Made by a program: the position numbers and the translations under genes. From Kitagawia praeruptora (lineage: Eukaryota; Streptophyta; Magnoliopsida; Apiales; Apiaceae), in NCBI GenBank assembly GCA_037693485.1, contig CM075347.1, positions 57,322,501 to 57,386,500 of the forward strand: a stretch of DNA of 64,000 nucleotides. Direction: 5' to 3'. The notes beneath the pieces are model-generated. The model saw nothing but the letters and a program-made list of their open reading frames with translations. It made no database searches and had not been told where the DNA came from. Of the stretch, positions 9,820 through 19,854 are shown piece by piece (position 1 is the stretch's first letter; each line of letters begins with the position of its first letter).

Positions 9820-11951
9820 ATGTCGCGTAGTTTACGTGTTGGCAGTCTGAATCTAGGTACCTTAACGGACAAATTTTTGGAGCTAGTAGACGTGCTGAAG
9901 AAGCGGAGAGTGGATGTGGCATGTATTCAAGAGACTAGGTGGAAGGGGGCTCACTCCAGAGAAGCGAACGGGTATAAACTGTGGTACTCAGGTCTTGCCA
10001 ACTCCAGGAACGGAGTGGGTATTCTTTTGACAAAGGACCTTAAAGACAACGTCGTGGAAGTGAAGAGGTGCAGCGACAGGATCATGTCCGTCAGGGTCAT
10101 CGTCGGGGAGAAGGTGGTGAACGTGGTGTGTGCGTATGCCCCTCAAGCCGGTTTGGGCGATTCAGAGAAGGAGGCTTTCTGGGTCTGTTTAGATGAGTTG
10201 GTCGGAAGTATTCCTGGGTCGGAAGTATTCCTGATGACCAATTTTTACTGGTGGGTGGCGATTTCAATGGTCACATTGGCGAGAGGGTAGATGGCTATCC
10301 CAGCGCTCATGGGGGTTTTGGCTTCGGGGTCAGGAATGTCGGTGGGTCCGCGCTGTTGGAGTTTGCTACTGCCCAGGAGTTGGTAATTGTGAATTCTGTT
10401 TTTCAGAAGAGGGCTGAGCACCTCATTACCTTTAGTAGTGGGGGACACAACACTCAAATCGATTACCTACTTATGCGCAGTCGGGATGCTAGGGCGTGCA
10501 TGGATTGCAAGGTGTTCCGGAGTGAGGCGTGTGCTTCTCAGCACCGGCTGCTGGCCATGGATCTAGCCATGGGGGGTCGAGTTGTTCGCAGGTCGAGAGA
10601 GTGCAGATCAAGAATTCTTTGGAAGGATTTAAAGGGTGTGAAGGCGGACAAATTCAGGGAGTCTCTGTTCAACGAAGGTTGTTTTGCGCGTGGTGGAGAT
10701 GCTAACTGTAGGTGGACCAACGTGGCGAAGGCTATTCGGTGTGTGGGCGAGAAGGTGGTGGGGGTTTCATCAGGTAGGTTCAGTGGTCATAAGGAGTCGT
10801 GGTGGTGGAACGAGGAGGTTCAAAACAAAGTAAAGGCTAAACTTGCGTGCTTTAAAGAGCTTTTGTGCATGTGTGCAGGGGTGGAGAGGAATATGAAGAT
10901 GGAGGCGTATAAGGTGGCGAGACGAGAGGCAAAAAAGGCTGTGGCGAAAGCCAAGGAGGAAGCCTATGAGGGGCTGTATGAGCGCCTAGATACTAAGGAA
11001 GGAGCGAATGCTATCTTTAAACTAGCTAAAGCTAGGGAGAGAGGGCGACGCGACCTGGGTTCTGTTAAGTTTGTTAAGGACGATTCAGGCCAACTGCTAC
11101 TGAATGAAGAGGCTATCAAGGAGAGGTGGAGTTCGTATTTCCAAAAACTTTTCAATGAGGCTAGGAGGAGTGGTTCCGGTGTGGAGCAAGAGGTCCCTCC
11201 TTCGTCGGCGCGTTCTATCGGTCCCTGTGAGAGAATCAACAAGGAGGAAGTTAAGAGTGCCCTTCTAAAGATGGCTAGAGGGAAGGCGGTTAGCCCGGAT
11301 CAGATCCCAATCGAGGCGTGGCTTTGTCTAGGTGAGGTTGCCGTCCAATGGCTAGCGGATCTGTTCAATGATCTCCTCTTGGGTGCTAAGATGCCATCAG
11401 AATGGAGGCATAGTTTCGTGGTTCCTTTTTTCAAGAACAAGGGCGATGCCCAGAGTTGTAGTAACAATCGGGGTATTAAATTACTCAGTCATACTATGAA
11501 ACTTTGGGAGAGAGTGGTTGAATGTCGGATTAGAAGAGTAGTTAAAATCTCAGAGAATCAATTTGGTTTTATGCCTGGGAGATCGACGACCGAGGCCATT
11601 CATCTCGTCAGACGCCTTATGGAGAAGTTCAGGGAGCATTGCAAAGACCTTCATATGGTGTTCATTGATCTTGAGAAGGCTTATGATAGCATCCCGCGGG
11701 AAGCTATTTGGAAGAGCCTTGAAGAGAGGATAGTATAACAGTCGTACGTTAGGGCAATTCAAGACATGTACTCCCAAGCTAGTTCGTGTGTCAGGACCCC
11801 AGTGGGTGATTCCCGATTTTTCCCTGTTGAGGTAGGGCTTCATCAGGGGTCGGCACTTAGTCCTCTTCTTTTCGCTCTTATCCTTGATGTCATGTCATGA
11901 GGGATTCAAGATACCGTCCCTTGGTGTATGCTCTTCGCCGATGATATCGTG
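9820..11951 (+). pseudogene. RTE-type LINE endonuclease-reverse transcriptase, 5' half
   Basis: The first ATG in the frame is at 9820. Residues 1-140 are an AP-type endonuclease (IQETRWKG), continuing after a frameshift with GGDFNGHIGE, a QIDYLL segment and SQHRLL. The RT follows: SPDQIPIEAW, KLLSHTMKLWERVV, QFGFMPGRSTTEAIHL, FIDLEKAYDSIP, then GLHQGSALSPLLFALIL and FADDIV. Damage: a perfect 17-bp tandem duplication (10200-10216 and 10217-10233) causes the frameshift, TAA at 11736-11738 and TGA at 11898-11900 interrupt the RT, and the copia element cuts the gene right after the FADD motif. RTE elements carry a single EN-RT ORF, and the remainder is at 26584-27345. Dead as a source of protein. 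Confidence 0.88.
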
Positions 11952-12322
11952 TGTTGGGATTTATGGGTGATGGAATAGATAACTTAACTAGTTTTATTGG
12001 TATACTTAGTTTTACTAAGTAGAACATACTGTCACAGTCTGAAATGTATTCTTGTAATTTAAAATAAATACTGTCATGTAACAAGTGTAATTCTTGGAAG
12101 AAGTTCGATTATGTTCAAGCCTCAAGAAATACATAAGTTCGACAGAAGGAATAAAAGTTACTGTCAAGCCCTGACAGTAAGGTTACAAGGAAACAACATG
12201 TTGCCTAGGTCGACAGCAAGTTTCATGGAGTCGACAGCAAGTTTCGACTTGATAGCAACATTGGCTGAGATTCTGATGACAGCAACTTTGATATATAGTT
12301 TACGACAGTAAGTTTGGAATTC

Positions 12323-12520
12323 TTGACAGCAATCTCTGCGGGAATTCATACTGTCAACCAAAGCACAATCCTTGACAGTAATATCTGCGGGAATTCATAC
12401 TGTCAACCAAAGCACAATCCTTGACAGTAATATCTGCGGGAAATTCATACTGTCAACCAAAGCACAATCCTTGACAGTAATATCTGCGGGAAATTCATAC
12501 TGTCAACCAAAGCACAATTC
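12323..12520 (+). repeat. 49-50-bp tandem repeat in the LTR
   Basis: Units begin at 12323, 12372, 12421 and 12471. Each has the order TTGACAG, TATCTGCGGG, AATTCATACTGTCAACC, AAGCACAATCC. Within a unit the TGACAG and CTGTCA words are inverted about 25 bp apart, so each unit could pair with itself or bind a dimeric protein. The right LTR has the same array at about 25339-25535. Confidence 0.9.
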
Positions 12521-12884
12521 AGTGACAGCAAACTCTGAAGCAAACATACTGTCATAAAAGAATCAGCTTGATTTAAGGAATTTTCTAAGTCAAATTAAGC
12601 GACAGAGTACATGTTCAAAAGAAGCAGGCGTGTTGTGATATTCAACCTTTACAGCAAGCTTGGAAAGTCTATAACTGAAGCTCGAGAGATCACATGGAGC
12701 AACCTGTAAAGTCTAGAGCAGATAAAATTGAATACGGCTAGATCTGGGTGGCTTAAATGTGGAAAGTATCTTAAAGTTACTTTGTGATGATCACATGGGA
12801 ATAAATCATGGAATGAGCTGCAAAAGGAATATAACAGCAACTCAACAACCCATGCTGATAGTGGTAATACAGTAGACTATCACA

Positions 12885-12894
12885 CTATAAATAG
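12885..12894 (+). promoter_or_regulatory. TATA box of left LTR
   Basis: CTATAAATAG sits about 275 bp before the LTR end, after the motif array, which is the expected U3 arrangement. The equivalent in the right LTR is 25901-25910. The transcription start was not determined. Confidence 0.7.
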
Positions 12895-13162
12895 AGCACT
12901 CTATTTATACAACATAATAACTCTATAACTGTAATCTCTTGAGTATTTGAAGCTTGAGAATTATTTTGTTCTCAAGGTTGTAGCAAAACTTTGCAAAATA
13001 AATAAAACAATTATTTTGTGAAACATCTTGTTAAATATTACTTGTGATTGCATTTCTTCTACTAGTAAATTACAAACTCTAATTAAGTTGTTGAAATAGT
13101 TTTTGAAATTTATTAGTATTGCATTCAACCCCCCTTCTGCAATACATTCCGGGACCAACAAC

Positions 13163-13174
13163 TGGTATCAGAGC
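13163..13174 (+). promoter_or_regulatory. Primer-binding site, tRNA-Met type
   Basis: TGGTATCAGAGC begins two bases after the LTR end. It is the usual primer-binding sequence of plant Ty1/copia elements, complementary to the 3' end of initiator methionine tRNA. A second copy is at 26179-26190 after the right LTR. Confidence 0.9.
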
Positions 13175-13205
13175 TTTCAGATTAATACACATATCTGAGA
13201 TCCAA

Positions 13206-15782
13206 ATGGCAAGTATTCAAAGGTCAAGTAATATCAAGATTCCAGCTTTTGATAAAGAAAACTACAACATATGGAAAAAGAAAATTATGTTATTTATCAA
13301 AGCTCAGAATCCACTATTCCTAGGTATTCTGGAAAATGACCCCTTCGTTCCTCAAAAGGAAATTCCATCTGCTACAGTTAATGATGTAGTAATCCCAGCT
13401 CATTGGGTTGCTAAGAAGCCTTCTGAGTATAATGACTCAGAAAAAGAAAAGGTAGCACTGGATGATCATCTGCAACTCATTCTACTAGATGCACTTACCC
13501 TGGACAAAGCTATGAGCGGAAATACAATAGCATGCAACTCTGCCAGGGATATGTGGAAAAAGATAGAACTGTTATGTGAAGGAAGTGAAGAGGTCAGAGA
13601 AAATCAAAAACAAATACTGATGTCACAATATGAAGCGTTTATGGGCAAGCATGGAGAAGAGTTAACTCACATGTTTGAAAGATTTAGCAAACTAATAGCT
13701 GAGCTCCAGATTCATGGAAAGTTTTATGAAAAGAAGGAAGTCAATATCAAGTTTCTGCTAACTCTTCCAGAACATCTTGAGCATAGAGTAACAGCCATAA
13801 GAGAAGGAAGAGATTTAAACTCTGTTTCTCTTGAAACATTGTATGGAGTTCTAAAATCTTATGAACTTGAATATTATCAAAAGAAAGCCATACAAAGTGG
13901 ATCCAAAGGATTGATGGCAAACATGGCTGGTGCTCTAGTTGCTCAAGGACCATCATATTTTCAAGCAAGTGAGCAAATTCAAAATGATCAACAACCTCAA
14001 TTTTCATCTGTGAAAATTGAAGAGGTGGTTGAAGATGAAGAAAAGGTTGTTCTTCAACTAGAAGATGTTGAAGATGAAGAATTCTTCACTCTAGAAGAAA
14101 TGGAGAAAATGGATAATCCAACCATGGCTTTTATGGCAAGAAAATTAAAAAATATAAGGTTCAGGAGGAACAAGCCATATAAGCCTCAAGGTCAATTTCC
14201 AAAATATAACCAAGGAAGCTCATCAAAACCTGCTACTAGCACCAAGGGAGGATACAAAACAGGAATGGTAGATAGGTCAAAGTTTAGATGCTACAATTGC
14301 AATGAACTTGGTCACTTTGCTACTGAATGCAAAAGACCAAAACAAATACAAAGAATGGAGAGAGGAACTGGAAGTCAATTTAAGAAAGGACAAGGAAAAG
14401 CCTATGTGGCTGAAGGAAAATGCTGGGATGAATCTGATAATGAAGAAGAAGAGGAATTTGTGAATCTAGCCTTGATGGCTAGAGAGGATGAAGAAGCATC
14501 AACCTCGACAAGTCAGGTACCATCTCTAGTATTACTAGATATGTCTTTAAATGACTATAAGCAAACCATTGAGGAAATGAGTACTGAAATGTTTAATATT
14601 CATACTAGTTTATCTGCTGCAAATGAAGAAATTGCTAGATTAACTAAAGAAAATGAAGTACTCAGATCCAACAATGATGTGTTGTTGCTTAAAACCAGTT
14701 CTATTGATTCTTTAGCCCAGGAAAATGAAAGATTAAAAAATGATTTAATCTGTGCTAAAGAGATAGAGGAATATCTAAGAAAAGAAATTTCTGAAAATGA
14801 ATTTAAGCTAAAGGCATTTAGAAATTCCTCTAAAATAGTTCAAGAATATCATGAGAAATATACTGAAAGTAAGAAGATAGACATAGGCTATGATTATAGT
14901 AGGAGACCTGGTAAAGAGGCTGTTATACAGAACAATGATGATGACAAAACTGTAAGACCTCACATCCTCAAAAATGTGAGCAATCCAATCTTCAAAAGTA
15001 CAGAGTTTGAGGTTAATGAAAATTCCCTAGTTATTAATCAAGAACTCTGTGATGAAGATGAGAGGGTTGACAGTGTATCTAAGAAAGAAAAAGATTCTGT
15101 TAAAATGACTATGACAGAAACAGTATTAAACAGCCCAACCAAGTGTTCAAAAGATACTGTCAAGAAGTCAACCAAGACAGTAACTTTCAAACCTACTGTC
15201 AAGACAGCAAGTACCAAAGATGCTGTCAAAAATAGCTCGACAGCATCTTCTGAACAGATTGTCAAGACAGTTGTCTCCAAGTCCAAAAACAGAAATGGGA
15301 AGCTAGGCATTGATAAAAAGAATAATTATGCGTATGTTAAGCAGGCACCCAGGAAACTTTGCAATAATTGTGGCTCCTCACATCATTTAACTCATGTTTG
15401 TAAGAAATCAACTAGTAGCATATCTAATGCAACAGAGTTGAAAGGGAACTTACATAGAACCCTCATTATGCAAAGAGAATTGGTAGTTTGTAATAACATT
15501 GACTGTATGCCATGCAAAATTACTGCCATGAGTACATGTTTTAATTTGCAAATTTCATCTAATGAATTATGTTCTTATATGCAAACTGCAAAGACTTCTG
15601 AATCTACTAAAGAAAGTGAGAAGTCTGCTCTCACTAAGAAAAAGTCTAAGTCAAAAACTAAGTGGGTAATAAAAGAAGTCAAGGAACCATCTTCTGATAA
15701 TATTGTTTCAAATATTGATAAGGTTTCTGATGATACTGAGTATGCAGGACCCAACAAGACTTGGGTACCAAATGCAAATTAA
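13206..15782 (+). CDS. gag: copia Gag
   Basis: The ATG at 13206 follows the primer-binding site by 31 bp; the frame is open upstream to 13119, but that part lies in the LTR end and PBS. The 858-codon product has a UBN2-type gag domain in its first 250 residues, acidic stretches near 270-310, a CCHC zinc knuckle (CYNCNELGHFATEC) near residue 361, coiled-coil-like heptads near 460-560, a D-T-V/D-A-V repeat region near 630-690, and a second Cys/His cluster (CNNCGSSHHLTHVC) near 719. It ends in TAA, in the same frame as pol. The long C-terminal half after the knuckle is more than a minimal copia Gag has. Gag forms the virus-like particle and packages RNA. Confidence 0.9.
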   Translation: MASIQRSSNIKIPAFDKENYNIWKKKIMLFIKAQNPLFLGILENDPFVPQKEIPSATVNDVVIPAHWVAKKPSEYNDSEKEKVALDDHLQLILLDALTLDKAMSGNTIACNSARDMWKKIELLCEGSEEVRENQKQILMSQYEAFMGKHGEELTHMFERFSKLIAELQIHGKFYEKKEVNIKFLLTLPEHLEHRVTAIREGRDLNSVSLETLYGVLKSYELEYYQKKAIQSGSKGLMANMAGALVAQGPSYFQASEQIQNDQQPQFSSVKIEEVVEDEEKVVLQLEDVEDEEFFTLEEMEKMDNPTMAFMARKLKNIRFRRNKPYKPQGQFPKYNQGSSSKPATSTKGGYKTGMVDRSKFRCYNCNELGHFATECKRPKQIQRMERGTGSQFKKGQGKAYVAEGKCWDESDNEEEEEFVNLALMAREDEEASTSTSQVPSLVLLDMSLNDYKQTIEEMSTEMFNIHTSLSAANEEIARLTKENEVLRSNNDVLLLKTSSIDSLAQENERLKNDLICAKEIEEYLRKEISENEFKLKAFRNSSKIVQEYHEKYTESKKIDIGYDYSRRPGKEAVIQNNDDDKTVRPHILKNVSNPIFKSTEFEVNENSLVINQELCDEDERVDSVSKKEKDSVKMTMTETVLNSPTKCSKDTVKKSTKTVTFKPTVKTASTKDAVKNSSTASSEQIVKTVVSKSKNRNGKLGIDKKNNYAYVKQAPRKLCNNCGSSHHLTHVCKKSTSSISNATELKGNLHRTLIMQRELVVCNNIDCMPCKITAMSTCFNLQISSNELCSYMQTAKTSESTKESEKSALTKKKSKSKTKWVIKEVKEPSSDNIVSNIDKVSDDTEYAGPNKTWVPNAN

Positions 15783-15800
15783 ACTCTTTCTGTCTTGCAG
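15666..15800 (+). other. Possible 135-nt phase-0 intron containing the gag stop
   Basis: Donor TGG followed by GTAATAAAAG at 15666; acceptor CTCTTTCTGTCTTGCAG ending at 15800. The interval is exactly 45 codons and starts on a codon boundary. It contains the TAA at 15780-15782 that separates gag from pol, so its removal would leave one open frame. It is AT-rich and of typical plant intron length. The acceptor is strong by eye. This is inference; no transcript evidence is available here. Confidence 0.35.
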
Positions 15801-18800
15801 GGAAAGAAAGGTAAACAGGTCATGTGGATAATTGATAGTAGATGTTCCAAACACATGACTGGTGATATATCCCTGCTATCACAATATGTTGAGAAGGCTG
15901 GCCCAACAATAACCTTTGGAGACAACAACAAAGGTTACACTGTGGGATATGGCTGTTTAAAAGCTGGAAATGTTGTCATTGAAGAAATCTCTCTTGTGGA
16001 AGGTTTGAAGCATAATCTGCTCAGTGTAAGTCAATTCACTGACAAAGGATTCAAAGTTAACTTTGGCATGATGGAATGCACAATCCACCACAAGAAGGAT
16101 AGAAGCCTATCTCTGAAAGGAGTAAGGAAAGGAAGCCTATTTGTTGCAGACTTAAACTCAACAAATGAGGAAAGAATATTTTGCTTCTACAGCAAAGCAA
16201 GTGTTGGAGATAGCATGCTTTGGACAAGAAACTTTCCCATCTCAACTTCAAAACAATGAACATGCTAATGAAGAAGGAATTGGTGAGAGGACTACCTCAA
16301 CAGGAATTCTGTCAAGAAGGACTGTGTGAAGATTGTCAAATGGGAAAACTGAGGAAAGCAATGCATAAATCAAAGCAAGTCAACACTAACACTGAAGCAC
16401 TCAAGTTGATTCACATGGATCTTTTTGGACCAGTGAATGTTCAATCACTATCCAGAAAAAGATATGCACTGGTCATGATAGATGACTATTCTAGGTACAC
16501 TTGGGTGAAATTTTTAGAATCAAAAGATGAAGCTGCTCAAGAAATCATTGATCACATAAGGGTACTTGACAGGACCCCTGAAGCAAAAGTTCAATTTCTA
16601 AGAAGTGACAATGGAACTGAATTCAGAAATGCTACACTTGGAAACTTCTGCAAAGATCAAGGGATTGTTCAACAATTCTCTGCTGCAAGAACTCCACAGC
16701 AAAATGGAGTTGTAGAAAGGAAAAATAGGACACTTATTGAAGCTGCAAGGACTATGTTGAGCAATGCTAAATTACCAACATATTTCTGGGCAGAAGCCAT
16801 CAACACTGCTTGTTACACACAGAACAGGACACTAATCAACAAGGCTCATGGAAATACTCCTTACTATCTTTTGACAGGAAAGAAACCTACTGTCAAGTAC
16901 TTTCATATTTTTGGAAGCAAGTGTTTTTTGATGAAAGACAACCATGAAAGAAAAGGCAAGTTTGACACTAAAGCATATGAAGGCATCTTCATGGGATATG
17001 GGATAGAAAGGACTGCCTACAGAGTCTATATCATGGAGCACAAGACAATTGAAGAAAGTGTCAATGTCACGTTTGATGAAACCAAGTTTCCAGGGTTACA
17101 TGAGGATGGTCAAATGCAACCCTTCAGATTTGAGAATCAAGGATACTTGGAAAAAGAAGAATATGTTGATGAAGAACCAAGTCTCACTCAATCAATGGGA
17201 TATGAGAAAGAATCTGTCAATACTCATAATCTAAATCAAACCTCAGCCCAATCACAGACAATTTCAGGCATCAATCAACAAGACTGTGAGACTGGAGAAT
17301 TTGAGCTAAATGAGCAAAACAATGAAAATGGTGGAGAATCAAATCCTCATATTGATGAAAGACAATCTCATCAAACAAGTAGCTTGCCTCAATCAACAAA
17401 GTGGAATAGAGATCATACCAGTAATCTAATTATTGGAGATCCTACTACTGGTGTAAGGACAAGGAGGAATATCTCTGCTGAAAGCTTGTTTTCATGTTTC
17501 TTATCTCAAATGGAACCAAAAATAGTTGAAGAAGCATTGTTGGATTCTGATTGGGTGATGGCCATGCAGGAAGAGCTCAATCAATTTGAAAGAAACAATG
17601 TTTGGAAGCTGGTTCCAAGGCCAAGAGGAAAATCAGTCATTGAGACAAAATGGGTCTTCAGAAACAAGATAGATGAAAGTGGAAATGTGACAAGAAATAA
17701 AGCTAGGCTAGTGGCCAAAGGTTACTGTCAACAGGAAGGGATAGATTATGATGAAACATTTGCACCTGTTGCCAGACTTGAAGCCATAAGAATTTTCCTA
17801 GCCTTTGCTGCACACTGCAAATTCAAAGTATTTCAAATGGATGTCAAAAGTGCCTTTCTAAATGGAGAATTAGAAGAAGAAGTGTATGTTGAACAGCCTC
17901 CTGGATTTGAAAATGACAAGCTGCATAATTTTGTCTACAAGCTGTTCAAGGCTCTATATGGCTTAAAGCAAGCACCAAGAGCCTGGTATGACACACTATC
18001 CACTTTTCTCCTGGAAAATCAATTTATAAGAGGTATGGTGGATAAAACTTTATTCTATAAATACCATGGCAAAGACATCATTCTTGTGCAGATATATGTT
18101 GATGACATAATCTTTGGCTCAACAAACGAAAAATTATGTGAAAAATTCTCATCTTTAATGAGAAACAAGTATGAAATGAGCATGATGGGAGAATTAGCAT
18201 TCTTTCTTGGTCTTCAAATCTATCAGAAGAAGGAAGGAATCTTCATCTGTCAATCTAAGTATGTCAAAGAACTTCTCAAGAAGTTTAACTTAGAAGATTC
18301 ATCACCTGCCAAGACACCTATCTCAACAGCCACCAAATTAGAGTTAGATTCTAAAGGCAAGAAAGTGGATTCCAGTACCTACAGAGGCATGGTTGGATCA
18401 TTGCTTTACTTAACAGCAAGCAGGCCAGACATAATGTTTGCTACATGTCTCTGTGCAAGGTTTCAGGCTGATCCAAAAGAATCACACTTGGTTGCAATTA
18501 AAAGAATCTTTAGATATCTCAAAGGCATCCCAAATCTAGGTCTTTGGTACCCTAAGGAAACTGGATTTGATCTAATTGGATATTCTGATTCAGACTATGC
18601 TGGCTGCAAGATTGACAGAAAAAGTACTACAGGAAGTTGTCAATTTCTTGGGGGGAGATTGGTGTCATGGTTCAGTAAGAAGCAACACTCAGTTTCTACA
18701 TCAACTGCAGAAGCTGAATATATTGCAGCTGGAAGTTGCTGTGCACAAATACTTTGGATGAAGAATCAATTAATGGATTATGGACTAGAGTTGTCAAATA

Positions 18801-19039
18801 TTCCTATCTACTGTGACAACACTAGTGCCATAGCCATATCAGACAATCCAGTTCAACACTCCAGAACAAAGCACATTGATATAAGGCATCATTTCATCAG
18901 GGAGCATGTTGAAAAGGGAGATGTAAAATTGGTTTATGTTCCAACAGATAAGCAACTTGCAGATATATTCACCAAGCCATTGGATGAAGCAACATTTATC
19001 AGGTTGGTGAGTGAATTAGGAATGCTAAATCAGGTATGA
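15783..19039 (+). pseudogene. pol: copia Pol: protease, integrase, RT, RNase H, with frameshift
   Basis: Pol is in frame with gag after the TAA. The protease active site reads DSR at 15834-15842 where DSG is expected. The gag-pre-integrase zinc segment is broken by a one-base loss near 16223-16224; downstream the frame is open from 16224 to 19039. The integrase retains CEDC and the D, D, E residues (HMDLFG, RSDNGTEF, NGVVERKNRT). RT shows DVKSAFLNGELEEEVYVEQP and YVDDIIFG (18095-18106). RNase H shows SDSDYAG and STAEAEYIA and ends in a KHIDIRHHFIREHV region. The changes imply that this copy cannot make a normal polyprotein, although it could be mobilised by a relative. Confidence 0.92.
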
Positions 19040-19854
19040 TTATCTAACTGGTTTATCAATTCTCGATTCGCAACTCATGACAGAAACTTTCAAGGTACTG
19101 TCACTAGAAGGTACTGTCATGAGAAGTTAAGGTACTATGTGCTACTTGTTCAGACAACATGTTTGCTATGACTATGCTTAAAGGATTTTTAGATATCATG
19201 TTTGCTATGACTATGCTAAAAGGATTTTTAGATATCATGTTTGCTATGACTATGCTAAAAGGATTTTTAGATATCATGATTGCTATGACTATGCTAAAAT
19301 AGTTTTACATGTCTGTCTTAATACGATTTTAAGAAATCATGTGTCCTTAACTTAAGTTATGGGTGTACAGTGACAGCATGATTTTATGATAAGTTTACTG
19401 TCAGATAAAACTTATTGTCACTCATGAAGCTGATTGACAGAAATATTTTTAGCGCACAGGTTGCTGTCAATGAAAGTTGCTGTCAGAAGAAATTGCTGTA
19501 AAAAATGGTAGAGAAAGAAAAGCGCACAGGTTACTGTCAATGAAAGTTGCTGTCACGGGAAGTTGCTGTCAAAGATAGTGGAAAGATATATATATATACA
19601 TTAATTTATATATATATATACACATATATTTTTTTTTCCACCAATCCACGATCTAATAGCAACTGCCACGTAATATAGCAAGTGGAGTTAATGGGAAATA
19701 TCATTATCACACGTTCAATTAAGAGAAGTTAAATCGATTCATATTATAAACTGAATCTACCGTTTAATCTACTATCACTTTCATTTGCAAAAACCTTTCA
19801 ATCTTCTGCATCCAAAAACCGCATTTTCTCTCTCATTTTTCAAAGCATTCAACA
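19040..19854 (+). other. pol-ORF3 spacer rich in CTGTCA words
   Basis: No protein is encoded. Eleven CTGTCA/TGACAG words lie between 19078 and 19570, several in paired blocks (GGTTACTGTCAATG, GTTGCTGTCA). A 39-bp tandem repeat is at 19158-19311, and TA-rich microsatellite sequence at about 19589-19630. The last 150 bases look like a leader before the ORF3 ATG. The spacer may act as a promoter or processing region for ORF3, which has no other obvious means of expression. Confidence 0.7.
19158..19311 (+). repeat. 39-bp minisatellite, 3.6-4 units
   Basis: Units start at 19158, 19197, 19236 and 19275. Each begins CATG(T/A)TTGCTATGACTATG and continues with AAAGGATTTTTAGATAT. The first and last units carry substitutions and the middle two are identical. 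Confidence 0.92.

Larger units (their letters stand above)
11952..13160 (+). repeat. Left long terminal repeat of the copia composite
   Basis: It starts TGTTGGGATTTATGG and ends GGGACCAACA, so the TGTTGG/CCAACA ends are inverted. A TATA box CTATAAATAG is at 12885-12894. From about 12030 to 12615 the LTR contains at least fifteen CTGTCA or TGACAG words. Between 12323 and 12520 four tandem units of 49-50 bp each carry one TTGACAG and one TACTGTCAACC, an inverted pair. It differs from the right LTR at about seven sites by eye. Confidence 0.95.

Noticed and set aside
12323..12520. 49-50-bp repeats as a CRISPR-like array
   Set aside because: They are head-to-tail minisatellite units without spacers, inside an LTR and present in both LTRs.
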